Assembly (NCBI GenBank): GCA_922989275.2
Contig: OV277870.1
Span: forward strand, 61,033,079-61,097,078
Length of the DNA stretch: 64,000 nt
Direction: 5' to 3'
Source of the DNA: Gari tellinella
Taxonomy: Eukaryota; Mollusca; Bivalvia; Cardiida; Psammobiidae
The position numbers and the translations under genes were made by a program. Each line of letters opens with the position of its first letter. Within the stretch, counting starts at the first letter, position 1. Shown in pieces: positions 10,312-21,244 of this stretch. The notes beneath the pieces were generated by a model. The model did not search any database. It worked only from the letters and a program-made list of their open reading frames with translations, and had not been told where the DNA came from.

Positions 10312-10801
10312 TACAGCGCCCCCTCTCTACAACGACACCCGATAGGAGACATAAATTGTGTACGTTGTTCGGAGGGAGTCGTTATAAGGAGGGAAATTGG
10401 TTTTCATTTGCAAACAGCTTGAATTTAGATCAGACGCCGCATAACACTAGTCATTAAGTTTTTCTCTGTAAAAATGTCCAATATGTAACTTAAAAAAACA
10501 GCAGACGACAACTTTAAGCAGACGATATATTACAGCAGTAAAAGCGTTAGACATAATTGTCTTATTTAGGAAATTGTGGCAAGGGTCGTTGTAAGGAGGG
10601 AGTCGTTGTTGGGAGGGCCGTTGTAGGGAGGGAGTCGTTGTTGGGAGGACCGTTGTAGGGAGGGAGTCGTTGTTGGGAGGGCCGTTGTAGGGAGAGAGTC
10701 GTTGTTGGGAGGGCCGTTGTAAGGAGGGAGTCGTTGTTGGGAGGGCCGTTGTAAGGAGGGAGTCGTTGTTGGGAGGGTCGTTGTAGGGAGGGAACACTGT
10801 A
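10312..10801 (+). mobile_element. Family D element with expanded right terminal repeat
   Basis: Starts TACAGCGCCCCCTC and ends GAGGGAACACTGTA. The H2 core has lost its right half near 10440. The right subterminal unit is amplified to about seven copies (10583-10797). Confidence 0.8.
10583..10797. repeat. 32-bp minisatellite within family D right arm, about 7 units
   Basis: The unit is GGAGGGAGTCGTTGTTGGGA followed by GGGCCGTTGTA. Period 32 bp (starts at 10621 and 10653). It is identical in kind to the terminal repeat of family D, so the array grew from that end. Confidence 0.9.
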
Positions 10802-10807
10802 CTCTAT

Positions 10808-11366
10808 GTTTGCTAAGCACCAAGGGTAAACTCACCATATAAAGATACCAAAGCATTAACCCTATCACATATCATCACATAACTTTCAAATTTGGAGATG
10901 TTTTGGCTATTTGAAGGTTTACTTTACAGATTCTGATAACTTTTACCCTTATGCAGGTCATGTAGGCGAAACCCGAGGAAATTATCAAAGTGTGAAGTTT
11001 CTGAGATTTCACCGAAATTTTAAAATCCATTGAATTTTACATTTTATGTTACACGAATGGGATTCACTTGAACATTTAAAGGTAAAACATTGTTTTTACC
11101 AACGAATAGCATATCTAAGAACGTTACAATGTACAATTCAATAGATTTGAAAATTTGGGTGAATTTCACATGTTGATAATTTCCTCGAGTTTCGCCTACA
11201 GGACCTGAACAATTGTAACATTTTTAGGATCTGTAAAGTTAACCATTGGCCAAAGACTGCCCAAAGTGGAAGAAATCGAACAAAAATGTTGGAAGTTATA
11301 TGATGAGAAGTGATAGGGTCAATGCATTGGTATCTATGGAGATCTTACCCTAGGTGCTTAGCAAAC
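10808..11366. mobile_element. Large foldback, 559 bp, about 230-bp arms
   Basis: Terminal arms GTTTGCTAAGCACC and GGTGCTTAGCAAAC. Internal pairs include GGCGAAACCCGAGGAAATTA at 10969 against its complement near 11176-11200. It starts 7 bp after the family D element. No second copy in the window; non-coding. Confidence 0.75.
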
Positions 11367-11705
11367 TTTGAATGGTATATATGTTTGCCTGCATTCGACC
11401 TTTAACACGCCTTTTACGAATTTGCAATGGCTGTGGTATAATTATAATCTAGCGTCTCGTCTGGCTTCAAACTGTTTTAGACTTCGGTGATGTTCCGTGA
11501 ATTAATTGACGGAACGTTTGTAAGAGGCGACGCGTTTTTGAAGGCGAATAGCGCAAAGCATGATAAAGTATTTTACATACGTCTTTATTAACCAATAATA
11601 CCGAATATACCAATCGTCTACATCCTCGGGGTTAAATTGTGTCGATGGGCCGTAAAACATTTATCATTTATTCATTAACGTCTCCTCAGAATCGTTCACT
11701 TGGTT

Positions 11706-11893
11706 TTAACCCATTACCCAATATCTAGTTTTGAAGAAAAGTGACCACTTTCAACCTGCTTTAAGATACCATCTCCCAGAATATAGCTAATATATCTGTA
11801 TGCATATTCATTACTGTATAAATTGGAACAATTTTCATCAGTGCAGGAATAAATTAGTGGCGTAAAAGTGTATTTATGGGGTAATGGGATAAA
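11706..11893 (+). mobile_element. Family A element with half its hairpin deleted
   Basis: TTAACCCATTACCC left end and GGGGTAATGGGATAA right end. The deletion joins AAGTGACCACTTT directly to CAACCTGCTTTAAG, removing the left arm of the H1 core. Confidence 0.75.
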
Positions 11894-12023
11894 CAGATAT
11901 AATTATCTGGCATTGCCTATAATGAGACATTGATGTATCATTGTCAGCACATGACTACGTTCACAAGCACAGGTTGATCATTCCTGAGCCGCAGTGTTTT
12001 GCAACAAATACCGTGGATCATGA

Positions 12024-12055
12024 ACAACTCAACTCAACTCAATTTTATTGGCAAT
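12024..12055 (-). mobile_element. Possible retroelement 3' tail
   Basis: AACTCAACTCAACTCAATTT TATTGG is the reverse complement of an AATAAAATTGAGTTGAG-type tail, also seen at 3496 on the plus strand. The body of the element is not identifiable. Confidence 0.35.
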
Positions 12056-12259
12056 CGGCAACATATGATTAGATATCAACAGGTCAATTTCTTGTAGAAA
12101 CTCAGAATCTGACCAGACTCAAAACTGTTTAAAACTTAGATAAAAAAGAGTACAACCGTTTCCCAAACTTTGATTTCTTGCATTTTATTCAGAGCATTTT
12201 CATTTAATTTCGTTTATCTTTCCCCCATAGCCAGAAAGTGAAAATCATTTATATTTAAT

Positions 12260-12677
12260 GTATAGTAAAACCTCTATATAACGACCGCTATAACCCATTA
12301 AGCCATACTGACTCATTTTGACTCATTGCGCAATAGCCTCATACTAACTCATTTTGACACACTTTAATCAACTAGCATGTATTGAGATGAGCACTGATAA
12401 TTGTTAATCGCTTATGAGTTAATGGGATAAAGAAGGCTGACTGATTGTATAAAAGACAGGTGACAGCTTAACCATTTACGCAATAACCCGTTTATAACAT
12501 TAAATACAGGTGATCACTTAAAGCAGGTTGAAAGTAAAGCATTTACCTATCATCTGTTAGGCTACATAAAAATATTTGTTATTGTTATTGTTCATTAGGG
12601 TATAAACTGGAACTAATTTCTTCAGCGGAGGAATAAATTAAATACGCTAAAAGTCGTTTCTATGGGGGACAGGGTTA
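12260..12677 (+). mobile_element. Nest: family H left end, a TTAA element and a family A element
   Basis: A family H left end (TATAGTAAAACCTCTATATA, 12260) is broken at about 12287-12428 by an element with inverted ends TAACCCATTAA / TTAATGGGATA. Family H sequence resumes (GACAGGTGACAGC) and is broken again at TTAA by a family A copy (12468-12677) that has lost half its core. Confidence 0.6.
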
Positions 12678-12759
12678 AGGCTACGTGACAGTTACATGTA
12701 TACAAACAGCTCCTGTTTACTGCCACATTGCTATAAGCATTCAACTGTCTTGGCCACTT

Positions 12760-12895
12760 AATAATTGACAGAATTTAGTCGGGGTAATATAAAGGTTTCA
12801 GTGTCTATGCACATGACTTCTTTTAGGCAAAATAAAACTAAGCAGAAAATTCCTAAAAGAGTTTTCTTCTTTAATATCAGTTTGTTTCAAGCTGG
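12760..12895 (-). mobile_element. Family H element, strongly decayed
   Basis: GAATTTAGTCGGGGTAATAT resembles the right end of family H, followed by an H1-like core (AAGCAGAAAATTCC / GAGTTTTCTTCTTT). Confidence 0.35.
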
Positions 12896-12929
12896 AACCT
12901 TAATATCCATTTTTAGCCCTTATTCGAAG

Positions 12930-13215
12930 GAGTAGTTCTAAAGGCAGATGCGTCCAATGCAATTATGCCAAAGAAACATGTTGACCCATTTGAACCCTTA
13001 GTGTCCACTAAAGATGATGCTATCAAATAGTGTAGACCCTGATGAGACGCCGCATCATGCGGCCTCTCATCATGGTATGCACTATTTGAAACACTTTTCA
13101 TGTTGGAAATGTTTTGCTTTATATATAGACACATTTTTTAGTGTTATTAGATCACCATTGTGTGTCTATAATGTAATATAATATTCGAGCAGATCTTTGC
13201 AATATCCAGGCATAC
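12930..13215 (+). mobile_element. Family M element
   Basis: Hairpin AAATAGTGTAGACCCTGATG...GACGCCGCATCATGCGGCCTC at 13024-13090, then TTTAGTGTTATTAGATCACC and CAATATCCAGGCATA. Related sequence occurs at 19650-19800 and 53150-53600. Confidence 0.6.
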
Positions 13216-13308
13216 ATGAGATAAAGTCGACATGACAATGTTATAGTAATTGTCCCAGACTGCCAAGATACACTGTAGCACCGTTCACACTCGGCCAATA
13301 GTATTTCA

Positions 13309-15666
13309 ATAAACCCTCTCTATTACGACCATTTTTCTATTACGACCACTCTTCTATTACAACCACTTCTCTAGTACGACCATTATTCTATTACGACCAC
13401 TTCTCTATTACGACCATTATTCTATTACGACCACTTCTCTATTACGGCCATTATTCTATTACAACCACTTCTCTAGTACGACCATTATTCTATTACGACC
13501 ACTTCTCTATTACGACCATTATTCTATTACGACCACTTCTCTATTACGACTACTTCTCTATTACGACCATTATTCTATTACGACCACTTCTCTATTACGA
13601 CCACTTCTCTATTACGACCATTATTCTATTACGACCACTTCTCTATTACGACCACTTCTCCTATTACGACCATTATTCTATTACGACCACTCCTCTATTA
13701 CGACCACTCCTCTTTCACGACCATTATTCTATTACGACCACTTCTCTATTACGACCATTATTCTATTACGACCACTTCTCTATTACGACCACTTCTCCTA
13801 TTACGACCATTATTCTATTACGACCACTCCTCTATTACGACCACTCCTCTTTTACGACCATTATTCTATTACGACCACTTCTCTATTACGACCATTATTC
13901 TATTACGACCACTTCTCTATTACGACCATTATTCTATTACGACCACTTCTCTATTACGACTACTTCTCTATTACGACCATTATTTTATTACGACCACTTC
14001 TCTATTACGACCACTTCTCTATTACGACCATTATTCTATTACGACCACTTCTCTATTACGACCACTTCTCTATTACGACCATTATTCTATTACGACCACT
14101 TCTCTATTACGACCACTTCTCTATTACGACCACTTCTCAATTACGACCCCTTCTCTATTACGACCATTATTCTATTACGACCACTTCTCTATTACGACCA
14201 CTTCTTTATTACGACCACTTCTCTATTACGACCATTATTCTATTACGACCACTTCTCTATTACGACCACTTCTCTATAACGACCACTTCTCTATTACGAA
14301 CAAATATTCTCTATTACGACCACTTCTCTATTAAGACCACTTCCCTATTACGACCACTTCTCTATTACGACCATTATTTTATTACGACCACTTCTCTATT
14401 ACGAACACTTCTCTATTACGACCACTTCTCTATTACGACCACTTCTCTATTACGAACAAATATTCTATTACGACCACTTCTCTATTACGACCACTTCTCT
14501 ATACGACCACTTCTCAATTACGACCACTTCTCTATTACGACCACTTCTCTATTACGACCACTTCTCTATAACGACCACTTCTCTATTACGACCACTTCTT
14601 TATTACAACAACTTCTCTATTACGACCATTATTCTATTACCACCACTTCTCTATTACGATCACTTCTCTATTACAACAACTTCTCTATTACGACCACTTC
14701 TCTATTACGACCACTTCTCTATTGCGACCACTTCTCTATTACAACAACTTCTCTATTACGACCATTATTCTATTACGACCACTTCTCTATTACGACCACT
14801 TCTCTATTACAACAACTTCTCTATTACGACCATTATTCTATTACGACCACTTCTCTATTACGACCATTTCTCTATTACGACCACTCTTCTATTACGACCA
14901 TTATTCTAGTACGACCACTTCTCTATTACGACCATTATTATATTACGACCTCACCTCTATAACAGCCACTTTTCTATTACGACCACTTCTCTATTACGAC
15001 CACTCTTCTATTACGACCATTATTCTATTACGACCACTCCTCTATTACGACCATTATTCTATTACGACCACTCATCTAACACGACCACTTCTCTATTACG
15101 ACCACTTCTCTATTACGACCATTATTCTATTACGACCACTCATCTAACACGACCACTTCTCTATTACGACCACTTCTCTATTACGACCATTATTCTATTA
15201 CGACCACTTCTCTATTACGACCACTTCTCTATTACGACCATTATTCTATTACGACCACTCCTCTATTACGACCACTCCTCTTTTACGACCACTCCTCTAT
15301 TACGACCACTCCTCTATTACTACCACTCCTCTATTACGACCACTTTTCTATTACGACCACTCCTCTATTATGACCACTTCTCTATTACGACCACTATTCT
15401 ATAACGACCACTTCTCTAATACGATCGAGTCTTTTTTACGACCACTTCTTTATTACGACCACCTCTCTTTTACGACCACGAAAACGTAAGATTATTGATT
15501 CTTAAAAGACAGGTACATTGTTAAAGCTTAAAGCAACGTGAAAGTAAAATAGAAAGTTCCTTTACGAGTTTTCAGGTTTACTGTCGCCTTGCTTTAAACA
15601 GTCGACTGTCGGAAACACATAATAAATAACACAATTTAGTCGTCGTAATAGAGGAGTTTAACTGTA
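13309..15666 (+). mobile_element. Family H element with left terminal repeat expanded to about 2.1 kb
   Basis: Begins with an ATAAACCCTCTCTATTACGA-like left end and runs into a 17-bp satellite, then the ordinary family H core (AAGCTTAAAGCAACGTGAAAG, 15527) and the right end TCGTAATAGAGGAGTTTAACTGTA (ending 15666). The element is about 10 times its normal length because of the array. Confidence 0.8.
13317..15480 (+). repeat. 17-bp satellite, roughly 125 units
   Basis: Unit CTATTACGACCACTTCT with a common variant carrying ATTATT in place of ACTTCT. The two variants alternate in higher-order blocks, such as a repeated run of two to four ACTTCT units then one ATTATT unit. The unit equals the subterminal motif of family H. 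Frames open across it are artefacts. Confidence 0.95.
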
Positions 15667-15751
15667 ATTGATATTTGTATTATAAAGTACCTCGTAGAAG
15701 ATACTTAAAGTACATTAGTACTTCTGTATGAGAACCACTTTGTTTAAGCTG

Positions 15752-15905
15752 TTTAAACACATTCAACCCTAGCGACGAGTATATTCGTCATTTACAAACA
15801 GTGTATCTGTAAAGAGGACACTTATCCTATGCTAGCAGTGTACACCCTGGTCAAAATTCCCCTACATTATGCGGCGTCTGATCTGAGGCTGCACTGTTTG
15901 ATGAG
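15752..15905 (+). mobile_element. Family G-like element
   Basis: TTCAACCCTAGCGACGAGTA left end as at 3806, a left arm matching the 59-bp unit once, and a core right half GCGGCGTCTGATCTGAGGCT that is closer to the H2/N type. Confidence 0.5.
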
Positions 15906-15984
15906 ACACTATACTAGTATAGGCACAAATGGCTGAGCGCTCCAGTCATATTAATCTGTAGATATGTACCGAATACCGTTGCAA

Positions 15985-16048
15985 ACAATTTGTATGTAGA
16001 TATGGCCCCCACTTATCCCCGTATCCAAACTGTTTTTACTAGGTCCTT
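15985..16048. mobile_element. H2 hairpin remnant
   Basis: GTTGCAAACAATTTGTATGT ... CCGTATCCAAACTGTTTTTA; loop replaced, family uncertain. Confidence 0.35.
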
Positions 16049-16138
16049 TTTCTTTAAATCTAAAACAGTTCAAACATATCTTAGAATTTAAGCAGACGAC
16101 ATTGCTAAGCAGACTTCAGTTACTCTGTGCTTATAGAG

Positions 16139-16384
16139 TTAACTCTTTCGCTGCAAAAGTGATCGTGTGATTTTTACCCCTTCATCGTTTCATTGTCGTC
16201 TGCTTCAATATTGTTGACTACAATATCGTTCCAAAGTTAAATTTAACGCAGTATGACTGACGGAATTTCAAATAGAATGTCAAACAGTTTGGATCCTGAT
16301 CAGACGCCGCGTTATGCGGCGTCTGATCAAGATCAAAACTGTTTACAAACGCGCTTTGTGACGTCATTGAGAGTGAAGGTGTTA
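16139..16384 (-). mobile_element. Family E element, full length, TTAA on both sides
   Basis: Ends TTAACTCTTTCGCTGC and GAGAGTGAAGGTGTTAA. Strong H2 hairpin (GATCAGACGCCGCGTTATGCGGCGTCTGATC) at about 16278-16346. 246 bp. Confidence 0.75.
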
Positions 16385-16510
16385 AATGTATGCCTGCAAT
16401 ATGATATATACACTGCAATCTAAATACAACTTGTGCAATCTAACTACCCCTCGTTTAAATATTGACATTGAAAAGTAAAATTAATGTACTTCATCTACAA
16501 ATTATGTATA

Positions 16511-16655
16511 CAGTCGAAACTCGAAAATTCGAACTCGCGTTACTTCGAACATAGCCCAGTTAAAGTTTGATATCTCCAATTCTATTACGTCAGATATACA
16601 TGTATTGCAAAGTTAAACAGTAGCTGATGTACGTTTGAAATACGAGATGTTTCGA
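16511..16655 (+). mobile_element. Family J element, right end cut by family A
   Basis: ACAGTCGAAACTCGAAAATT left end and TTTCGACTTAATTGA at the right, directly abutting a family A element at the TTAA. Confidence 0.5.
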
Positions 16656-16656
16656 C

Positions 16657-16913
16657 TTAATTGATTACCCCATAACCAGTTTCTACTATAGCATTGAAGA
16701 TAGATTACCACTTGAAGCAGGTTGAAGGTAAAGCGGAATGCGCATTAAGGCGCATTCTGCTTTACTTTCAACCTGCGCCAAATTATAATCTACTAGGATA
16801 AAGAAAATAGTTCTTATTGTATACACTATTGACTGTATAATATGGAACTATTTTCTTCAGTGTAGGAATAAAATAAAAGGCTTAACATGCGTATTTATGG
16901 TGTAATGGGTTAG
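16657..16913 (+). mobile_element. Family A element
   Basis: Left end about ATTACCCCATAACCAG, full H1 hairpin with GCATTAAGGCGC apex at about 16712-16785, right end GGTGTAATGGGTTAG. Confidence 0.7.
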
Positions 16914-17800
16914 TTAAGCTCGGATATAGAGACTATCAACTGAACTTGTTTTACACAGGAGGATTTCTTCGACTTATGATAAAATCATATACGATAAACG
17001 GATGTTACATACATGGCTCATATATACCTTATAATATCACCCTCGGCGCAGCATGCATAATGCCCTATGCAATAAGGTTCGGCATATATGAGTCGATAAT
17101 CACTGGCTTATCGGAAGTTAGCACTCATTCCCAATCAGTCGGACCTTAACAGACATTATTTTACAGGTTTTTGCATATTATCTTGTCAGCTCAATTACCG
17201 AAAATCATCCACAACTTGGATATCAGATAACTAGGCCTATAAAGACACGTTTATGTGTATCTAGCACGGTGGAGAAGAAATATGCTTACCGTTCAAATGT
17301 TGAGAGTATTTATTTATTTATATATTTATTTCTCTTCAGTGTACACCATAATCATTTTTTAAAGGAAACTAAAAGTTGCGCACTGCCACACTTAAAGAAA
17401 ATTATAAGAGACTATTTAAAGCATAGTTCGAACGGGTGGTTAGTTGACGAGAACGGTCGATCGCTGTACGTAGAATTACTATTTCCGATCTCATTAGGAG
17501 TCATCACCCTTAAAACAAAACATGACATTGAACACTGCTTCATATAACAGATACAAACTTTCAGATTTACAGATAGTGCCAAACTCATCCCCTCTCTGAT
17601 GACCTCACCATGCAATATATTTCGCTTGCTTTGTCCGTTCTCTGATCAGGGCTCCAGATAAGAGATCTAGTAATCCGAAAATATCCAACATTTTCTCACT
17701 CGTTTCAGCACCAAACTATATGGTGTTACTACTTATTAGAATCGTCTCGAAGGGTTAAATAAAATATAAAGATTTTAATTTTTCAGATACTCTCCTTTTC
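16914..17800. other. Unique region with two unrecognised short open frames
   Basis: Open frames at 16946-17149 (67 codons) and 17269-17547 (92 codons, one hydrophobic run near residues 15-25). Neither has splice-site support, a recognisable motif or repeat content. They may be chance frames; I assign no function. Confidence 0.3.
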
Positions 17801-17804
17801 TGGA

Positions 17805-17872
17805 GCTATGGTTTAGACTCAAGTCAAACACCGAGTAACTCAGCATCTGATGATTGTCTAAACTGTTAGACC
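17805..17872. mobile_element. H2 hairpin remnant
   Basis: CTATGGTTTAGACTCAAGTC and TGTCTAAACTGTTAGACC with a decayed GTAACTC loop. Confidence 0.4.
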
Positions 17873-18031
17873 TTTAACTAAATATTTCTGTATTCTAAAT
17901 GCATAAAGATAGATAAACATATTATGTAAATGAAGGGATGACACATAGATCTAATCCTTTCACGGACATTCTGTCATGATATCGTATGCTTTAAGTCAGC
18001 ATTTGCGATTTTAAATTACAAGCAAGTTAAC

Positions 18032-18448
18032 TTAACCCCTTTTTCCGCAGCCTTAGAAGGTTGAAGTAAAGCAGACATTCTGCTTTACGTTCTGCTTTAT
18101 TTAAGCTACCTTCTGCTAGGATATAGGAAATATATGATTGTACTATGTTACATATTAACCCTTTGCCTGCTGGTCGCGACTTTATTGATTTTTGCAAACA
18201 GTTTAGATCCAGATCAGACGCCGCGTAACGCGGCGTTTGATCTGGATCCAAACCGTTTGGCACTCGTCTTTAGGTTTATTTACTTAAAAAATGTATAAAT
18301 CTAAATTTAACAAACTATGCAGACGACAATTTCAAAGCAGACGACATCACCGCAGGATAAGGGTTAATTACTGTATGGAATGGGACTATTTTCTTCCGAG
18401 GAGGAATTAATTAAAACAGAAGGGCGCGTATATGGAGTAAAAGGTTAA
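18032..18448 (+). mobile_element. Family A element split by a family F insertion
   Basis: TTAACCCCTTTTCCGCAGCC left end, shortened H1 core (GCAGACATTCTGCTTTACGT) and right arm resuming after the insert at TTAATTACTGTATGGAATGG, ending GGAGTAAAAGGTTAA. Confidence 0.7.
18155..18367 (+). mobile_element. Family F element nested in family A
   Basis: Exact TTAA at both sides; ends TTAACCCTTTGCCTGCTGG and CCGCAGGATAAGGGTTAA. Perfect H2 hairpin with GACGCCGCGTAACGCGGCG at about 18196-18262. Right arm GACGACAATTTCAAAGCAG. The best-preserved reference copy of family F. Confidence 0.85.
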
Positions 18449-18764
18449 GAAAACCATCAACACTCTCGGCGTCTGATCTGCGCACGCTTTGAAAATCCAA
18501 GTTGTTGTTTTTTGCGTTTGACGGGGAAAGATTTTTATATGTGAAAACATTTATTTCTAGCAATTATTCACGGGTTGTACGTTACAAATAGTGCGACTCA
18601 ATTTAAGTGTATCAATTCTTAGTACATGTACAAGGTACTGAAATAATCCAGAGTTTCTATTTCCCTATTGATGCAAGTACAACTTTCTTAAGTATTCAAA
18701 AGAACAGGAACCTACTATCGAAGCAATACCAACTTGTTGCCAAACAGTAGCACACTTTCTCTCT
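18449..18764. other. Unique AT-rich spacer
   Basis: Nothing recognisable except GATCTGCGCACGC near 18475, a possible degraded hairpin half. Confidence 0.3.
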
Positions 18765-19231
18765 GTACACAATAAAATCTCTATATCAACCACTAAATAG
18801 AATGCAAATTGACTCCATGAAAATCAGGCGACAGCTTAAAGCAAGGTGAACGCAAATCAGACAGCTCCTAAAGGACCTAAAGGAGCTGTCTGTTTCGCGT
18901 TCACCTTGCTTTAAGCAGACACCTGTGTTAAACACCTGTTGATTATTATACAGTGGAGAAAACGTTATTCCTTCCCAATAAACGCGTTTACGCTTAAACT
19001 ATTATTTGCAGTGCAAACAGTTTGGAGCCAGATCAGACGCCGGGTAACCCGGCGTCTGATCAGGCTCCAAACTGTTTGCCACCAAGATAAACATGAAATA
19101 TCAGAATTGTCCAAAAGTTGTTCTTTTCTACGTTTTAGCGCTTTGCGTTTGCGTACGTTTGCGTTTAAACGGGAAAGAATAACAGATTCTCCACTGTAAT
19201 TTAGTGATCGTAATAGAGAGTATTTACGGTA
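18765..19231 (+). mobile_element. Family H element split by a family C insertion
   Basis: TACACAATAAAATCTC left end, a long hairpin with AGCTCC...GGAGCT at about 18832-18920, and right end ATTTAGTGATCGTAATAGAG...TTTACGGTA after the insert. The insert duplicates TA. Confidence 0.75.
18949..19198 (+). mobile_element. Family C element nested in family H, intact
   Basis: TACAGTGGAGAAAACG to GATTCTCCACTGTA, 250 bp including both TAs. Perfect H2 core GACGCCGGGTAACCCGGCGTC. Very similar to copies at 9999, 61243 and 62961, indicating recent spread. Confidence 0.9.
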
Positions 19232-19649
19232 CAATATGCTTATCTCCATGTTGCTATTCCTTGATAGTCTAGTTATATCAAGTTACTGATACTACACAGT
19301 CTCTGGCATACCAGTCATACGTAATGCATGCACAGATGTAATCTGTATAGTTAGTTATAACCTTGTTGCTATCCAATCAGATGAAAATTCCACAATTTTA
19401 ATAATGTTTAAAATTTACCCTTATGTCACACGCAGGTTTCATTGTTTTTTAACTCCCCTAGCTGAGAAAACTATGTTGCTTTTTCGGTGAAACGAAACGT
19501 AAAAGCTATGCAGAATCTTCTGACAGAGAAAACGTTGTTATGTTTTTAAAATACCAGTGATTTTCTTACAGTTGATTGTAAAGCCGTCTGGAGTCTGATC
19601 AGATATTTGGCGTAGTTAACACATTTGAGACTAGTGTTACCAAAGTAGA

Positions 19650-19800
19650 CATTAGTAAACAGTGTAGACCCTGATAAGACGCCGCATTTTGCGGCGTCTT
19701 ATCAGGGTCTTCACTGTTTGCTATTTCATTTGAAGTATTTAGCTGTATAGACAAACACTTTAGTGTCTTTAGATCACCATTGTATATATATAATGAAATC
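19650..19800 (+). mobile_element. Family M element
   Basis: Perfect hairpin AACAGTGTAGACCCTGATAA...GACGCCGCATTTTGCGGCGTC at 19658-19722, then TTTAGTGTCTTTAGATCACC as in the copy at 12930. Confidence 0.65.
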
Positions 19801-20170
19801 TTCCAGCAAACACACACAGTGAGGGTTCACTGCAATCGCAAGGTATAGATGGGTTATCATTTCGATATTATAGTACGGGCGAATATGATTAACAAAATAT
19901 TGTTCTACACCTAAAGCAGTTATAGAAGTACCTTGCCCATCTATACCTGGATATTGCAAATTATCCTTCCTTGGATGCTTGCCGGAAGATTCATAATAGA
20001 TGCACAAGGGTGATATGCACCAATTTATCCCTGGGTGTTGCAATGATCTCTCCCCCTTGTTCTTGCTATAATAGTTCATTACATATATACAAGGGTTATG
20101 AAATAGCAAACAGTACAGGCCCGAATACGGCGCCGAAATATGCGGCTTCTCACCAAAGTCTAATGAACAT
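19801..20170 (-). mobile_element. Family M-related material
   Basis: TATACCTGGATATTGCAAAT (19944-19963) is the complement of the CAATATCCAGGCATA motif following other family M hairpins. 20100-20165 has a decayed hairpin half (AATAGCAAACAGTACAGGCC). Extent uncertain. Confidence 0.35.
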
Positions 20171-20410
20171 GGAGGCAAAATATACTGATTCCAAATGACA
20201 ATCCCTATTCCGTCAGTAGCATTTTTAATATACTGTCTTCTAACAGTTCTTTATGCATTATTACAATACCATTCACTTTATATACGCTCATACATTGGGG
20301 AAATTATTTACGATAATACAAAACAGAAAACCTGGACAGATCTTTGCCGATTCATTTCTATCTCAGTGACAAACAGACCAGTAGCTGGCTCCAAACTCTT
20401 TGCAATGGAA

Positions 20411-20600
20411 ATACATTAGAAACTCGATCATTCGAATTTGCGTTAGTTCGAACATAACCATATTTCAAAGGTATAGCGTGGCGTAGCCACGTTGTAACTT
20501 TGAAATACGGTATGTTCAACATAAGCGAGATTGACTTATTGAAATTCAAATTATTAAATACTGTACGATCGATTTAAGCGAGATATAAGTATCGCGTTTG
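20411..20600 (+). mobile_element. Family J element, decayed
   Basis: AAACTCGATCATTCGAATTTG left part, core TTTCAAAGGTATAGCGTGGC / GTAGCCACGTTGTAACTTTG, right part TTTAAGCGAGATATAAG. A 15-base C run follows at 20619-20633. Confidence 0.6.
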
Positions 20601-20869
20601 GATGGTAATTGTTTTAGCCCCCCCCCCCCCCCCACCCTCTGTTAAAATGTATACATATCTAAGATCTTTGTATTGCATTCTCCTCCGTGCCAACGTTGTG
20701 CATGTAATCGGTGCATCAAGATTCGGTGTTTGGCTTGATACATTTTACACTAATTCGACTATTGATGAACTGCCAAGGCGTTTGTTTATTTCAAGTTAGA
20801 CTCAATAGAAACATTATAGAAGTACAGGTATCACATATTGGCCCTTTTAGTGCCAAATTACTTGTGAGG

Positions 20870-21157
20870 GTTTTACCCTTTCACCGCTATATTGTCGTCT
20901 GCTTCAATATTTTCTTTATCTGCAAATACGTTTCAAAGTTAGATTAAAGACTAACGAAACATCGAAAGGAGTATATCGATAGGTGTATCAAAAAGTTTGA
21001 ATCCAGATCAGACGCCTTTTCGCGGCGTCTGATCTGGCTCCAAACTGACACTCGTCTTTAGATTTCCTTACTTAACAAATGTATAAATATACATTTAACA
21101 AATTTTTGCAGACGACAATTTCAAAGCAAACGACTAAGCAGCAGGAAAAGGGTTAAA
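20870..21157. mobile_element. Chimeric H2 element: family E left arm, family F right arm
   Basis: The left arm (ACCCTTTCACCGCTATATTG, TCGTCTGCTTCAATATTTTC) is family E. After the hairpin (20995-21050) the right arm CTCGTCTTTAGATTTCCTTA...GACGACAATTTCAAAGC is family F and ends GGAAAAGGGTTAA. Confidence 0.65.
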
Positions 21158-21244
21158 GCAGACGCTATTCTAGTAGACGAGGGGTTATGACGTCTGGTCG
21201 TTTTTGCCTCCATGTTCATTTATGAGCAAATTATTCGGGAGATT

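Noticed and set aside
10447..10868. 100-116 codon minus-strand Pro/Thr-rich frames
   Set aside because: Translation of the 32-bp family D array; the same peptide appears at 40186-40407 for the same reason.
14722..15147. 141-codon open frame on the plus strand
   Set aside because: Lies wholly within the 17-bp satellite; three 17-bp units make a multiple of 3, so the peptide (LLYYDHFSITT repeats) is an artefact.
16279..16345. GC-rich hairpins as Rho-independent terminators
   Set aside because: The hairpins are dispersed transposon cores in an intron-bearing genome, mostly without a following T run.
16218..16418. Recurrent peptide SLDPDQTPRDAASDQDPNCL in many short frames
   Set aside because: It is the translated H2 hairpin. 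It occurs on either strand of dozens of palindromes and is not a protein domain.
13183..20000. CAATATCCAGGCATA-type words as a separate family
   Set aside because: They always follow family M hairpins, so I treat them as part of that element.
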